DNA of 64,000 nt. Source: Flavobacterium panici. GTDB taxonomy: Bacteria > Bacteroidota > Bacteroidia > Flavobacteriales > Flavobacteriaceae. The stretch lies in the NCBI RefSeq assembly GCF_903819335.1, contig NZ_CAIJDE010000029.1:347741-411740 (forward strand), written 5' to 3'. The translations under genes were made by a program, and so were the position numbers. The notes under the pieces were generated by a model. It saw nothing but the letters and a program-made list of their open reading frames with translations. It searched no databases and was not told the origin of the DNA. Below, in pieces: positions 17,184-26,505 of the stretch. How positions within the stretch are numbered: the stretch's first letter is position 1; every line of letters starts with the position of its first letter.

Positions 17184-17959
17184 TTAAAGAAGAAAAAAAT
17201 ATCGAACCAAAATCAAAAGATAAAAAAAAGACCCCAATCATTGTGATTAAGGATTTACATAAAACTTTTGGCAAAGATAATACGGTTTTAAAAGGCGTAA
17301 GTCTTACCGTAAATAAAGGAGAAGATTTAGTGATTTTAGGGCGTTCCGGTTCAGGCAAATCGGTAACCATAAAATGTATTGTGGGTTTAATTGTACCTGA
17401 CAAAGGCGAAATAAAAGTTTTTGACGAAGATTTACTTGCTCTTTCTAAAGATGAATTAAACAAAATGAGAGTCAAAATTGGATTCTTATTTCAAAGCGGC
17501 GCCTTATACGATTCTATGTCGGTTAGAGAAAATCTTGCTTTTACGCTTCGTGCACACAAACGAGATTTAACCGAAGAAGAAGTAGAAAAAGAAGTTCTGG
17601 AAGCACTTGAAAGTGTGGGTTTAGGCGATGCAATCGAAAAAATGCCTGCAGAATTATCAGGCGGGATGAGAAAAAGAATTGGTTTAGCAAGAACCCTGAT
17701 TTTAAAACCGGAAATCATTTTGTATGATGAACCTACAACGGGTTTAGATACCATTACATCAAGAGAAATCAGCGAATTAATTCTGGATATCAAAAACAAA
17801 CAAAAAACATCATCAATCATTATTACGCACGATATGGCCTGCGCCAAATTAACTGCCGATAGAATTATGGTGCTTAAAGACGGCGTAATTCACGCCGAAG
17901 GAACGTACGAAGAATTAGAAAAAGACGAAGACGAATGGGTACGCTCATTTTTTGAATAA
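17180..17959 (+). CDS. mlaF: MlaF-type ABC transporter ATPase
   Basis: A 259-residue ATPase with Walker A GRSGSGKS at about residue 55, Q-loop FLFQSGALYDSMSV, signature LSGGMRKR, Walker B ILYDEPTTGLD and switch His in IIITHDM. All catalytic residues are present. The LSGGMRKR form and the FQSGALYDSM sequence are typical of the Mla/MCE-linked class. It lies between the permease and the MCE substrate-binding subunit, 26 bases upstream of the latter. Confidence 0.94.
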   Translation: MIKEEKNIEPKSKDKKKTPIIVIKDLHKTFGKDNTVLKGVSLTVNKGEDLVILGRSGSGKSVTIKCIVGLIVPDKGEIKVFDEDLLALSKDELNKMRVKIGFLFQSGALYDSMSVRENLAFTLRAHKRDLTEEEVEKEVLEALESVGLGDAIEKMPAELSGGMRKRIGLARTLILKPEIILYDEPTTGLDTITSREISELILDIKNKQKTSSIIITHDMACAKLTADRIMVLKDGVIHAEGTYEELEKDEDEWVRSFFE

Positions 17960-17985
17960 ACAGCAAAAATAAATAACTAGAAATC

Positions 17986-18834
17986 ATGGAGAAGCAATCT
18001 GGATATACTTGGAAATTAGGAATGTTTGTAACAGTTGGGCTGCTGCTTTTTATAATGGCCATTTATTTCATCGGAAAACAAAAAAATCTGTTTGGCTCAA
18101 CATTTAACCTAACCTCAAAATTTAAAACGGTAAGCGGTTTAGAAGTTGGAAACAACGTCCGTTTTTCAGGAATTAATATAGGAACCGTTGAAGAAATAAG
18201 ATTAATAAATGACTCATCGGTTGTAGTATCGATGGTCATAAAAGATGAAGTCCGCGAATTTATAAAAACAGATGCGCGCGCCAGCATTGGTTCTGACGGA
18301 TTAATGGGCGATAAAGTTTTAACCATTTCTCCGGGAGTAAAATCCCAGAAAATAGTTGAAAATGGCGGAGCAATTGCTTCTGTAAACGGAATAGAGATGG
18401 CTGACCTTATGAAAAGTGTTAAGAAAAGCGTTGATAATGTAGGCGTTATATCTGATGAACTTGCGATTTTCAGCCATAGTATGAATAACGGAAACGGAGC
18501 ATTGGCACGATTAGTCCGCGATGATAAAATGGCAAACAGCGTTTCGAATACGCTTTCAAATTTAGAAACCGGAACAAAAGGTTTCAGCGAAAATATGGAA
18601 GCCGCAAAAAGCAATTTCCTTTTTAGAGGTTACTTTAAGAAAAAAGAAAAGGAAAAAGAAAAACAGAAAGAAGAAATAAAAGAGAAAAAAGAAGAACAGC
18701 AGGAAAAAGCGGCTAAAGAAAAAGAAGCCAAAGCCAAGGAAGAAAAAGAAAAACAGGAAAAAGCCAAAGAAGAGAAAGAAAAGCAAGACAAGCAAAAAGC
18801 TGAAGAAGCCAAGAAAGAGGCTGAAAAGAAATAG
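17986..18834 (+). CDS. mlaD: MlaD-type MCE domain lipid-binding protein with long K/E-rich tail
   Basis: A 282-residue protein with an N-terminal membrane anchor (residues 8-28) and one MCE domain (residues 38-115, TVSGLEVGNNVRFSGINIGT, then ASIGSDGLMGDKVLTISPG). It binds lipids in the periplasm as a hexamer in known systems. A helical region follows, and then residues about 217-282 are almost only Lys, Glu, Ala and Gln. That tail is far more charged than is usual for the family and would form a long single helix or disordered arm, perhaps bridging the peptidoglycan. It is 14 bases upstream of the AsmA-like gene. Confidence 0.88.
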   Translation: MEKQSGYTWKLGMFVTVGLLLFIMAIYFIGKQKNLFGSTFNLTSKFKTVSGLEVGNNVRFSGINIGTVEEIRLINDSSVVVSMVIKDEVREFIKTDARASIGSDGLMGDKVLTISPGVKSQKIVENGGAIASVNGIEMADLMKSVKKSVDNVGVISDELAIFSHSMNNGNGALARLVRDDKMANSVSNTLSNLETGTKGFSENMEAAKSNFLFRGYFKKKEKEKEKQKEEIKEKKEEQQEKAAKEKEAKAKEEKEKQEKAKEEKEKQDKQKAEEAKKEAEKK

Positions 18835-18848
18835 TAAAACTCTACGCC

Positions 18849-21668
18849 ATGAAAACTTCGTTTAAAAATATAAGCCTTAAAATACTCAAATGGACGGGAA
18901 TAGTAATAGCAGGAATCCTGCTGTTACTTTTTTTGGTTCCATTACTATTTCCCGGAAAAGTAGCCTCAGAAGTTAAAAAAATTGCCAACGAACGTTTAGA
19001 CACAAAACTCGAGTTTTCGAAATCTAAACTTTCGTTTTTTACCCATTTCCCATCGCTTACTGTTTCACTTGATGATATATCGATGACAGGTTCTAAACCT
19101 TTTAGCAGTGATACTTTACTTAAAGCAGATCAGGTTGCGTTTGGGATAAATTTAAAAAGACTGATTTTTGACAGTGAAGTTAAAATCAACAAATTATACG
19201 TTTCGAATGCTTTGATAAATGTAATGGTCAACGAAAAAGGACAAGCCAATTACAATATTTATGTCGCGCCAGAAGACAGAAAAGACGAAAAAAAAGATCC
19301 AAATGCTCCCGAAGAAGGAACAGCAATAAAACTGGAACGAATTGATTTAGAAAACTGTCATGTTAAATACAATGATCGCTCGGCTAAAATTCTGGTCGAT
19401 GCAAAAGGTTTTAATTATATCGGAAAAGGAAATCTAAGCGAAGATATTTTTGACTTAAATACCGATGCTAAAATTGACACCTTAGATTTCTATTATAACC
19501 GAACAGCTTATCTTAGAAAAAAAGCCGTACGCGCTGATTTAATTACCAGAATCAACACACACGCACTTTCATTTATTCTTCAAAAAAATGAATTACAGAT
19601 TAATAAGCTGCCATTAACCTTTACCGGTTTATTTACCATTTTAAGAGACGGTTATAAAATAAATATTAAAGCCGCTTCAGAAAATACAACTGTAAAAGAT
19701 TTACTTTCTGTAATGCCACCGGAATATTTAACTTGGCTTGATGAAACCGAAATTTCAGGAAAAAGTGATTTAGTACTTTCTTTTAAAGGAGATTATAACG
19801 TTTCGAAAAAACAGAAACCCAATTTAGCTTTTAATCTAAAAGTTAAAGACGGAGCGATTAATTATCAAAACGCGCCCGTTCCGTTGACTGATTTTCAAAT
19901 GGATTTGAACGCGATTCTGCCTTCTCTTGATACAGAACAATTGCTCGTAAATCTTAGGACTTTGCGTTTTAAAGTAGGCGAAAAAGATTATTTCAACGCC
20001 TATTTACATAGTAAAGGGTTAAGCGAAATGAACATCAACGCAAGTGTAAAAGGTGCGCTTGATCTTGCCGTTGTCGATGCTGCAATAGGTTTAAATACTG
20101 TGGAATTAAAAGGGCTTTTAAAAACCAACATTCAGGCGAGAGGACTCTTTAGTACTTCAAAAAAATTATTTCCCAAAACAATTGGCGGTATTTCGCTTAG
20201 AAACGGCTGGCTGAAAACAGACTCCTATCCTAACCCAATTACTGATATTACTTTTATTGCCAATGTCTTGAACAAAGCCGGAACTTTCCAAGATTTGATC
20301 GTTGCCGTTGCGCCTGCATCATTTGTTTTTGAAGGAAATCCAATGTATGTAAACGCCACTTTATCTGATTTTAGTGATTTGGCTTATAATGCAAAAATTA
20401 AAGGCGAATTGAATGTTGGCCGAATCTATCAGGTATTTTCTCAAAAAGGCCTTGATGTAACAGGTTACGCAAAAGCTGATTTATCTCTTAAAGGAAAACA
20501 AAGTTACGCCACAACAGGACAATATAATAAACTGGATAATCGCGGAACAATCCTGTTGAAAAACATTAAAGCAACATCAGAATTATTTCCGAAATCCTTT
20601 TTTATCAAACAGGGAAATTTCCGTTTTCAAAATGAAAAAATGTGGTTTGAAAAATTCTATGCATCATATGGGAAATCTGATTTTGATATTAACGGATATC
20701 TTCTCAATACGATTAATTATTTCCTTGAATCTCATGGAACTTTAAGCGGAGACTTCAACCTAAAATCAAAACTGATCAATGTTGATGAATTTATGGCACT
20801 GGAAAAAGGTGAAAATAAAGACCGAAAACTCGAAGTAGAATATGCTAAAGAAGACCACCCAAAAATGAGCGGTGTAGTTTTGGTTCCTAAAAATTTAAAT
20901 GTTTCGCTTACCGCAAATGCTGATAAAGTAGAATATAACGGATTGAACTTAAATAAGCTTACCGGAAAAGTAGGGATTTCCAAAGGCGCTTTATATTTAG
21001 AAAATACCACTTTTAATATTATCGATTGTATTGTTGGCATTAATGCCGGATACAAAGATGAGACGCCAACAACAGCTCATTTTGATGCACATTTTAATGC
21101 CAAAGATTTCAGCGTTCAGCGTGCATACAAAGAAATTCCAATGTTTCATGATATGGTTACGTCGGCAGAAAAAGCGCAGGGAATTATTTCTGTTGATTAT
21201 AAAATTAAAGGCGATTTAAACGGAAATATGGGACCTATTTACGAATCACTTGAAGGCGGCGGAACTATTAATCTGCGTGATGTAAAAATTAAAGGTTTAA
21301 AATTATTTGAAGGTGTAAGTTCTAAAACAGGACAAGATGGTTTAGGCGATCCCAAAATGGAAGGAATCGAAATCAAATCAAACATTGATAATAATTTAAT
21401 TCATATTGAGCCTTTTACTTTTAGTGTGGCGAGTTTTAGACCTACCATTAAAGGAACTACCAGTTTTGACGGATTGCTGGATTTACGTATGCGTTTAGGG
21501 CTTCCGCCGGGCGGAATAATTGGTTTTCCAATCGTAATAACCGGAACTCATGAAGATCCTAAAATTAAAATTTTCAGTAAAACAGGTCAGAAAATTTACG
21601 ACGCTGTTTATGATGAGAAGAACAATAAAGTGATTAAAAAAGAAAAAGTCAGCAAAAAGAAAACCTAA
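18849..21668 (+). CDS. AsmA-like large periplasmic protein
   Basis: A 939-residue protein with an N-terminal membrane helix (about residues 12-32) and a very long beta-rich body. The N-terminal FSKSKLSFFTHFPSLTVSLD is the AsmA-family start, and the C-terminal RLGLPPGGIIGFPIVITGTH is the AsmA_2-type end. AsmA-like and TamB-like proteins form hydrophobic grooves that carry lipids across the periplasm. Its place in the operon directly after MlaD fits a joint role in building or repairing the outer membrane. No truncation is seen. Confidence 0.85.
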   Translation: MKTSFKNISLKILKWTGIVIAGILLLLFLVPLLFPGKVASEVKKIANERLDTKLEFSKSKLSFFTHFPSLTVSLDDISMTGSKPFSSDTLLKADQVAFGINLKRLIFDSEVKINKLYVSNALINVMVNEKGQANYNIYVAPEDRKDEKKDPNAPEEGTAIKLERIDLENCHVKYNDRSAKILVDAKGFNYIGKGNLSEDIFDLNTDAKIDTLDFYYNRTAYLRKKAVRADLITRINTHALSFILQKNELQINKLPLTFTGLFTILRDGYKINIKAASENTTVKDLLSVMPPEYLTWLDETEISGKSDLVLSFKGDYNVSKKQKPNLAFNLKVKDGAINYQNAPVPLTDFQMDLNAILPSLDTEQLLVNLRTLRFKVGEKDYFNAYLHSKGLSEMNINASVKGALDLAVVDAAIGLNTVELKGLLKTNIQARGLFSTSKKLFPKTIGGISLRNGWLKTDSYPNPITDITFIANVLNKAGTFQDLIVAVAPASFVFEGNPMYVNATLSDFSDLAYNAKIKGELNVGRIYQVFSQKGLDVTGYAKADLSLKGKQSYATTGQYNKLDNRGTILLKNIKATSELFPKSFFIKQGNFRFQNEKMWFEKFYASYGKSDFDINGYLLNTINYFLESHGTLSGDFNLKSKLINVDEFMALEKGENKDRKLEVEYAKEDHPKMSGVVLVPKNLNVSLTANADKVEYNGLNLNKLTGKVGISKGALYLENTTFNIIDCIVGINAGYKDETPTTAHFDAHFNAKDFSVQRAYKEIPMFHDMVTSAEKAQGIISVDYKIKGDLNGNMGPIYESLEGGGTINLRDVKIKGLKLFEGVSSKTGQDGLGDPKMEGIEIKSNIDNNLIHIEPFTFSVASFRPTIKGTTSFDGLLDLRMRLGLPPGGIIGFPIVITGTHEDPKIKIFSKTGQKIYDAVYDEKNNKVIKKEKVSKKKT

Positions 21669-21679
21669 TTTATAAGGCA

Positions 21680-22171
21680 ATGAAAAAGAAAAAACAAAAT
21701 GGCGGAAGCACATTTGAAAAATTTGCATCAAAAACGTCTAAAGCTGCCGGAAGCACAACAGCTTTTATAAGTGCTTTTGTTATTGTATTAGCATGGGCAG
21801 TTTCGGGACCTATTTTTGATTATTCTGAAACATGGCAGCTGGTTATTAATACCGGAACAACAATCATAACCTTTTTGATGGTTTTTTTAATTCAAAAAGC
21901 ACAAAACAAAGATTCGCTGGCAATTCAGTTAAAACTAAACGAACTCGTGGCTTCAAATGAACATTCAAGCAATAGTCTGGTTGATATTGAAAATATGACA
22001 GAAGAAGAAATGATTATTGTCCAGAAGTTTTATCGCCACCTGGCTGAACTTGCAAAGAAAGACGAAAGCATCCGAACTTCTCATTCGCTGACCGAAGCGC
22101 ATTCTCAGCATGAGTACAAAGATAAAAACAGAACTAAACATCGTGCTTCACGAAATACGACTAAGAAATGA
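21680..22171 (+). CDS. Low-affinity iron permease-family protein
   Basis: A 163-residue protein with two membrane helices (residues about 28-48 and 56-76). The phrases STTAFISAFVIVLAWAVSGP, then INTGTTIITFLMVFLIQKAQ and NKDSLAIQLKLNELV are the conserved core of this family, whose members are annotated from fungal Fet4-like proteins. Iron transport by bacterial members is not well proven. It has a basic, His-containing tail. It follows the AsmA-like gene by 11 bases and overlaps the next gene by 4. Confidence 0.82.
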   Translation: MKKKKQNGGSTFEKFASKTSKAAGSTTAFISAFVIVLAWAVSGPIFDYSETWQLVINTGTTIITFLMVFLIQKAQNKDSLAIQLKLNELVASNEHSSNSLVDIENMTEEEMIIVQKFYRHLAELAKKDESIRTSHSLTEAHSQHEYKDKNRTKHRASRNTTKK

Positions 22172-23367
22172 AATTACGCTCTACAGAAACCTTTTGGCCT
22201 CTTATAAGTGCCATGAATACCAGTTATCCTTCCATTGATTCTGATATTAAAACTGAGATTTTGATTGTTGGCGGAGGAATAACAGGGGCTTTAATGGCTT
22301 ATAAATTAATTACCGCAGGAAAAAAAATAGTATTAGTTGACCGCCGCGACGTAGCAAATGGAAGCACGGCCGCCAGTACCGCTTTGCTTCAATATGAAAT
22401 TGATGTTCCGTTACACGAACTGATTAAACTACGAGGCGAAAAATGTGCCGTAGACAGTTACAGAAATGGTAAGAAAGCTATTTTTGATTTGCGAAATATA
22501 ATTGATACCGTAGAAAGTGACTGCGGGTTTGAGTTCAAAAAAAGTATTTATTTTACATCCTATAAAAAAGATATCCCGTTTTTAAAGAACGAGTTTAAAG
22601 CCCGAAAACAGCGCGATTTTGATGTAACCTGGCTCAATAAATATGAGCTCGAAAAAATGGGTTTAAACGCCATTGCAGCAATCGAATCTAAAACTGCCGC
22701 AGTTATGGATCCGTTTAAACTGGCAAACGATTTATTGTCTTACTGCCATCAAAACGGAATGCAGATTTTTGACAGAACGAATATTACTTCTGTCCAGACT
22801 ACAAAAGGGAAATGCATTGCCCACACCGAAAATAAATGTACGATAACTGCAGATCATGTTGTGTATTGCAGCGGTTATGAAAGCACTGAAACTATTGAAG
22901 AAAAAATCGTTGATTTAAAAAGCACATATGCGCTGGCTTCTGAAATCGTTCCTGAATTACCTACAATTTTAAAAAATGCGGTTATTTGGGATACTTCTTC
23001 TCCGTATTATTATTATCGCGCCACCGCAGACAACCGAATTATTATGGGCGGCGGTGATGAAGAATTCAGAGATGCCAGAAAACGTGATAAACTGATTCCC
23101 AAAAAAGAAGCTTCTTTAATGCGTCAGTTTAAAAGACGATTCCCGAATGTACAATTCAAATTAGATTATTCCTGGGCGGGAACTTTTGGCGAAACTAAAG
23201 ATGGCCTTCCCTATTTTGGAAAACCAGACCCGAAAAAAAATATTCATTACGTTTTAGGTTTCGGAGGCAACGGAATCACTTTCAGCGTAATCGGAATGAA
23301 CTCAATTGTTGATTCTATAAAAAATAAAAAAAATCCGGATTTAGATTTTTATAGGTTTGGACGCTGA
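22168..23367 (+). CDS. FAD-dependent oxidoreductase (DAO/glycine oxidase-like)
   Basis: A 399-residue flavoprotein with a dinucleotide-binding motif near the start (ILIVGGGITGALMAYKLI) and the second flavin segment DRRDVANGSTAASTALLQYE. The C-terminal DYSWAGTFGETKDGLPYFGK and the HYVLGFGGNGITFS loop are typical of the DAO family, which oxidises amines and amino acids. The substrate is not predictable. The 4-base overlap with the iron permease-like gene suggests an operon continuing from the Mla genes, though the function seems unrelated. An inverted repeat follows the stop. Confidence 0.85.
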   Translation: MKLRSTETFWPLISAMNTSYPSIDSDIKTEILIVGGGITGALMAYKLITAGKKIVLVDRRDVANGSTAASTALLQYEIDVPLHELIKLRGEKCAVDSYRNGKKAIFDLRNIIDTVESDCGFEFKKSIYFTSYKKDIPFLKNEFKARKQRDFDVTWLNKYELEKMGLNAIAAIESKTAAVMDPFKLANDLLSYCHQNGMQIFDRTNITSVQTTKGKCIAHTENKCTITADHVVYCSGYESTETIEEKIVDLKSTYALASEIVPELPTILKNAVIWDTSSPYYYYRATADNRIIMGGGDEEFRDARKRDKLIPKKEASLMRQFKRRFPNVQFKLDYSWAGTFGETKDGLPYFGKPDPKKNIHYVLGFGGNGITFSVIGMNSIVDSIKNKKNPDLDFYRFGR

Positions 23368-23369
23368 AA

Positions 23370-23444
23370 AAGTTTCTAAGATGCTAAGATGCTGTGTTTT
23401 TTCTTAGCATCTAAAAACTTAGAATCTCAGCATCTTAGAAACTT
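23370..23444. repeat. CTAAGATGC-type inverted repeat
   Basis: Arms of 20 bases (23370-23389 and 23425-23444, one mismatch) made of AAGTTTCTAAGATGCT words, between two convergent genes. It is probably used as a terminator in both directions. Related sequence lies at 24475-24818. Confidence 0.75.
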
Positions 23445-23454
23445 AGCAACTTTC

Positions 23455-24405
23455 TTAAACTTTAAGTTCCATTTGAATATTACATCTTTTATAAGGTGTT
23501 TCCAGACCAAAAACTTTCTCGAAACCTAATTTATAATATAAGTTTATGGCGGGTTTTAAGATCGTGTTGCTTTCCAGATAAATCTTTTTTGCTCCAAGTT
23601 CTTTTGCTTTTGCAACAATTGCCTGTCCTAATAACCAGCCGATATTTTTACCTTGTGCTTTTGGTGAAACGGCCATTTTCGCCATTTCAAAATCGTATTC
23701 CGGATTGTTCATCTTGATAAGGGCGCAGACTCCTACGGGTTCGTTTTCATATAAAGCCACAAGAATTTTTCCGCCTTTGTTTAAAATATATTCTTCGGGA
23801 TTATCCAGCGCTTTATAATCGGCTTCTTCCATTTCAAAATACGTTGAAATCCATTCTACATTTAAGGCTCTAAAGGCTTCCTGATATTCCGGTTTGTATT
23901 CTACGATTTTGACATCTTTGCTTTCGCGGATTTTTTTCTGATCGCTTACTCTTTTAAACATTGATTTTTGCTCTAATAGAAATTCCCATTCCTCAAGCGC
24001 GGCCCAAAGATTATGTTTAGATTCGGCAATTAAACCGTCTATCGCAACATCAATATCTTTTAATTGCTGCTGGATATTTTTCGCTAGCAAAATTCCTTTA
24101 GCAGTCAAAACGACATTGTTTTTTCGTTTATCATCTGTTTTCAAACTTTCCTGAACCAATCCCGCAGCTGTCATTTCCTGAATAATCTTGCTAACCGAAG
24201 GCTGCGAATGTCCAATTTCATTTGCAATTTCTGTAATCGTTAATTCTCTTTCTTCTGCCAGCGTATAAAACACAGGAAACCACTTCGGAACAAAATCTGC
24301 ACCGTATAACTCATAAATTTTAGAAGCATCATCTGTTATAATCGCAGTCATTAATCGTAAACGACTTCCTAAAGCCGCTTTACCTACTTTGTTGAAAAAT
24401 TCCAT
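23455..24405 (-). CDS. MarR regulator fused to GNAT acetyltransferase
   Basis: The start at 24405 (MEFFNKVGKAALGSRLRLMT) is preferred over the longer frame to 24462, because a good promoter lies between the two. The 316-residue protein has an N-terminal winged helix (ELTITEIANEIGHSQPSVSK, residues about 55-75) and a C-terminal GNAT domain from about residue 165, with acetyl-CoA motif MAVSPKAQGKNIGWLLGQAI and ending in NLYYKLGFEKV. Such fusions are known in several phyla. The acetylated target is unknown. A palindrome at the expected transcription start suggests autorepression. Confidence 0.88.
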   Translation of the reverse strand: MEFFNKVGKAALGSRLRLMTAIITDDASKIYELYGADFVPKWFPVFYTLAEERELTITEIANEIGHSQPSVSKIIQEMTAAGLVQESLKTDDKRKNNVVLTAKGILLAKNIQQQLKDIDVAIDGLIAESKHNLWAALEEWEFLLEQKSMFKRVSDQKKIRESKDVKIVEYKPEYQEAFRALNVEWISTYFEMEEADYKALDNPEEYILNKGGKILVALYENEPVGVCALIKMNNPEYDFEMAKMAVSPKAQGKNIGWLLGQAIVAKAKELGAKKIYLESNTILKPAINLYYKLGFEKVFGLETPYKRCNIQMELKV

Positions 24406-24420
24406 ATTATAATTAATTAT

Positions 24421-24462
24421 ATAACCAGTTATGCAAATGTATAAAAAAAATCTTTTTGGCAA
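24421..24462 (-). promoter_or_regulatory. Promoter and palindromic operator of the MarR-GNAT gene
   Basis: On the minus strand: TTG (24462-24460), 18 bases, TACATTTG (24441-24434), then the perfect palindrome ATAACTGGTTAT (24432-24421) at the expected start of transcription. The ATG at 24405 follows 15 bases later. Confidence 0.78.
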
Positions 24463-24474
24463 AAGATTTTTTTT

Positions 24475-24818
24475 TAGTTGCTAAGATTCTGAGATGCTAA
24501 GATTCTAAGTTTTTTTCTTAGTATTTGAAAACTTATAGTAACTGAACGCTGAGTAAAACATGGAAAACTTCGGAACTAAAAATCTTAGCATCTTAGAAAC
24601 TTAGAATCTCAGCATCTCAAAAAAAAAAACTAAGATTCTAAGTTTGGAGCCTTTAAGTTAAACTTAAAACCTCAGCGACTCAGAATCTTAGCGTTTTGTA
24701 TATATATCTTGCTTAATAGCTAACGACATTAATTTTTTTTAAGATGCTAAGCGACTAAGTTTCTTAGTTGCTAAGAAAAAAAACTTAGCACCTTAGTATC
24801 TTAGAACCTCAGCAACTT
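24475..24818. repeat. Degenerate cluster of CTAAGATTC/GAATCTTAG inverted words
   Basis: About 345 bases without a gene. It is built of many imperfect copies of GCTAAGATTCTAAG and its complement, separated by short A and T runs. It can fold into several alternative hairpins. The nearest related sequence is at 23370-23444. Confidence 0.75.
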
Positions 24819-24820
24819 TA

Positions 24821-25837
24821 TTAGGCTGTTACTGCCAACGGATTCAAATTAAACTTATACTCTTTTGGACTGCAGTTAAATTTTTGTTTGAAGATTTTAG
24901 AGAAATAACTTCTGCTTGTAAAACCAATGCAGTACACAATTTCAGAAATATTTAAGTCTGATGTTCTTATTAGGATTTCGGCTTTTAGAACTCGCATGTG
25001 CGTGATATAATCGTTTACGGTTCTGTTGTGAATCATTTTAAAACCTTCCTGAAGTTTATTTGGCGATAAACCTGATTTTTTACTTAATGATTTAATGGTA
25101 AAAGGTTCTTCCGGATTTGCTTTTATAGTTTCTGAAAGTTCTTTTATTTCTTCCATTTCTCTTAAAGTTAAGCAGTTTGCTTCTTTAGAAAATGAATTTA
25201 AGTCGTCTGTATGCTGTTGGATTTCCATTGCCAGAATGATTCTTAAAATACCTTCTTTCAATAAATTTCTAACTACTCCGGTTTGTGTTACGGCGTTTAA
25301 CTGTTCGATTTTTTCACCAATTTTTAAATTGTATGAACCGGCATAAAAGAATTCTCCATTAAGGTTTTCTTCAAAAAATGTTTCCCTAACCATTTGGTTT
25401 AAAGAATTTGCCTGAGTTGATTGTGTTCCTACAATTATTAAAGTGAATTTTGTTTTTTTATCTTTTTCAAAAAGCAAAACATTATCCTGGTTTAATTTTG
25501 AAGTTACAATCGCTGTTTGAAAAGTTTTTAGTTTATGTTCTTCACCATGAACCCCAAAACTATGCGAAAGATTTCCCTTAGAACAATAAGCAAAATATAA
25601 TGGTGATGAAATTCCGTTATTAATATTCAGTTTTAAATCAACTGAAAAAGTCATATCAAACTGAACATAAGAAATATTGTCATTAAATGAAGCACCGCTA
25701 ATAGAGCCTTTTGCAAAATTATTATTTACTTCAAGTGTATATTCATCAACGTCAAAAGTTACTTTTCCGCCGAAGTTTTTATTCAACTCTTCAAATATGT
25801 CTTGAATTTTCTCTGTATGTATAGTAACTATTTTCAT
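24821..25837 (-). CDS. AraC family transcriptional regulator
   Basis: The ATG at 25837 (MKIVTIHTEKIQDIFEEL) is preferred, as the 30 residues before it in the longer frame look non-coding. The 338-residue protein has a variable N-terminal sensor domain and a C-terminal pair of helix-turn-helices from about residue 240: FTIKSLSKKSGLSPNKLQEG and NISEIVYCIGFTSRSYFSKI, then FKQKFNCSPKEY. This is a standard AraC/XylS layout. The ligand and targets are unknown. It is monocistronic and faces a repeat cluster at its 3' side. Confidence 0.87.
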   Translation of the reverse strand: MKIVTIHTEKIQDIFEELNKNFGGKVTFDVDEYTLEVNNNFAKGSISGASFNDNISYVQFDMTFSVDLKLNINNGISSPLYFAYCSKGNLSHSFGVHGEEHKLKTFQTAIVTSKLNQDNVLLFEKDKKTKFTLIIVGTQSTQANSLNQMVRETFFEENLNGEFFYAGSYNLKIGEKIEQLNAVTQTGVVRNLLKEGILRIILAMEIQQHTDDLNSFSKEANCLTLREMEEIKELSETIKANPEEPFTIKSLSKKSGLSPNKLQEGFKMIHNRTVNDYITHMRVLKAEILIRTSDLNISEIVYCIGFTSRSYFSKIFKQKFNCSPKEYKFNLNPLAVTA

Positions 25838-26019
25838 TTTGTTTCGATTTAAATTCTGTAATTTTAAATGATTCTTAAACCAACATATTCGTTTAAAAAA
25901 GCAGATGTTCAAAGTTCGCTCAATCACAAACCAAAAATGTTATATAATTTTCTACAATTGTTTTATAATTACTTATCTATATAAGTTTAACTCAAATAAA
26001 ATATTTCTTAATTCAATCA

Positions 26020-26505
26020 ATGAAAAGCTACTCCTTCTCTCCTATAAGTTCAAGTGATTCTAAAATTCTGATTTTAGGCACAATGCCCGGAACAAAATCG
26101 TTAGAACTCAATCAATATTACGGACACAATCAGAATAATTTCTGGAAGTTTTTGTTTTCTATTTTTAATGAGGATTTTTCGAATGATTATGAAACCAAAA
26201 AAGCGCTTTTGCTGAAAAACAAAATTGCGCTTTGGGATGTTTTGCAATATTGCGACCGCGTAGGAAGTTTAGACAGTGCTATAAAAAATGAAATTGCCAA
26301 TGATTTTGAGACATTCCTGAAACAACATCCCAAAATAAATACGATATTATTTAACGGACAAAAAGCAGCAGCGTTCTTTAAAAAATATGTACACCTAAAA
26401 AAAGAATATATCTTAATTACACTTCCGTCCACAAGTCCGGCAAACGCCGGCAAATCATTTCAATCAAAATTAGAGGAATGGAAAGTTATTGAAGAAATTA
26501 TTTAA
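26020..26505 (+). CDS. Hypoxanthine-DNA glycosylase (UDG superfamily, family 6-like)
   Basis: A 161-residue enzyme of the uracil-DNA glycosylase fold. It would remove deaminated adenine (hypoxanthine) from DNA in base excision repair. The segment ILGTMPGTKSLELNQYYGHN and the following NNFWKFL form the catalytic N-terminal motif of the DNA-deoxyinosine glycosylase type. The C-terminal LPSTSPANAGKS fits the DNA-binding loop. Length is as expected. It stands alone between an AraC gene on the opposite strand and a DUF6526 gene. Confidence 0.85.
   Translation: MKSYSFSPISSSDSKILILGTMPGTKSLELNQYYGHNQNNFWKFLFSIFNEDFSNDYETKKALLLKNKIALWDVLQYCDRVGSLDSAIKNEIANDFETFLKQHPKINTILFNGQKAAAFFKKYVHLKKEYILITLPSTSPANAGKSFQSKLEEWKVIEEII

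Noticed and set aside
18562..18812. Long minus-strand frames rich in Phe, Ser and Leu
   Set aside because: They are the antisense of the Lys/Glu-rich tail of the MCE protein and reflect its codon pattern.
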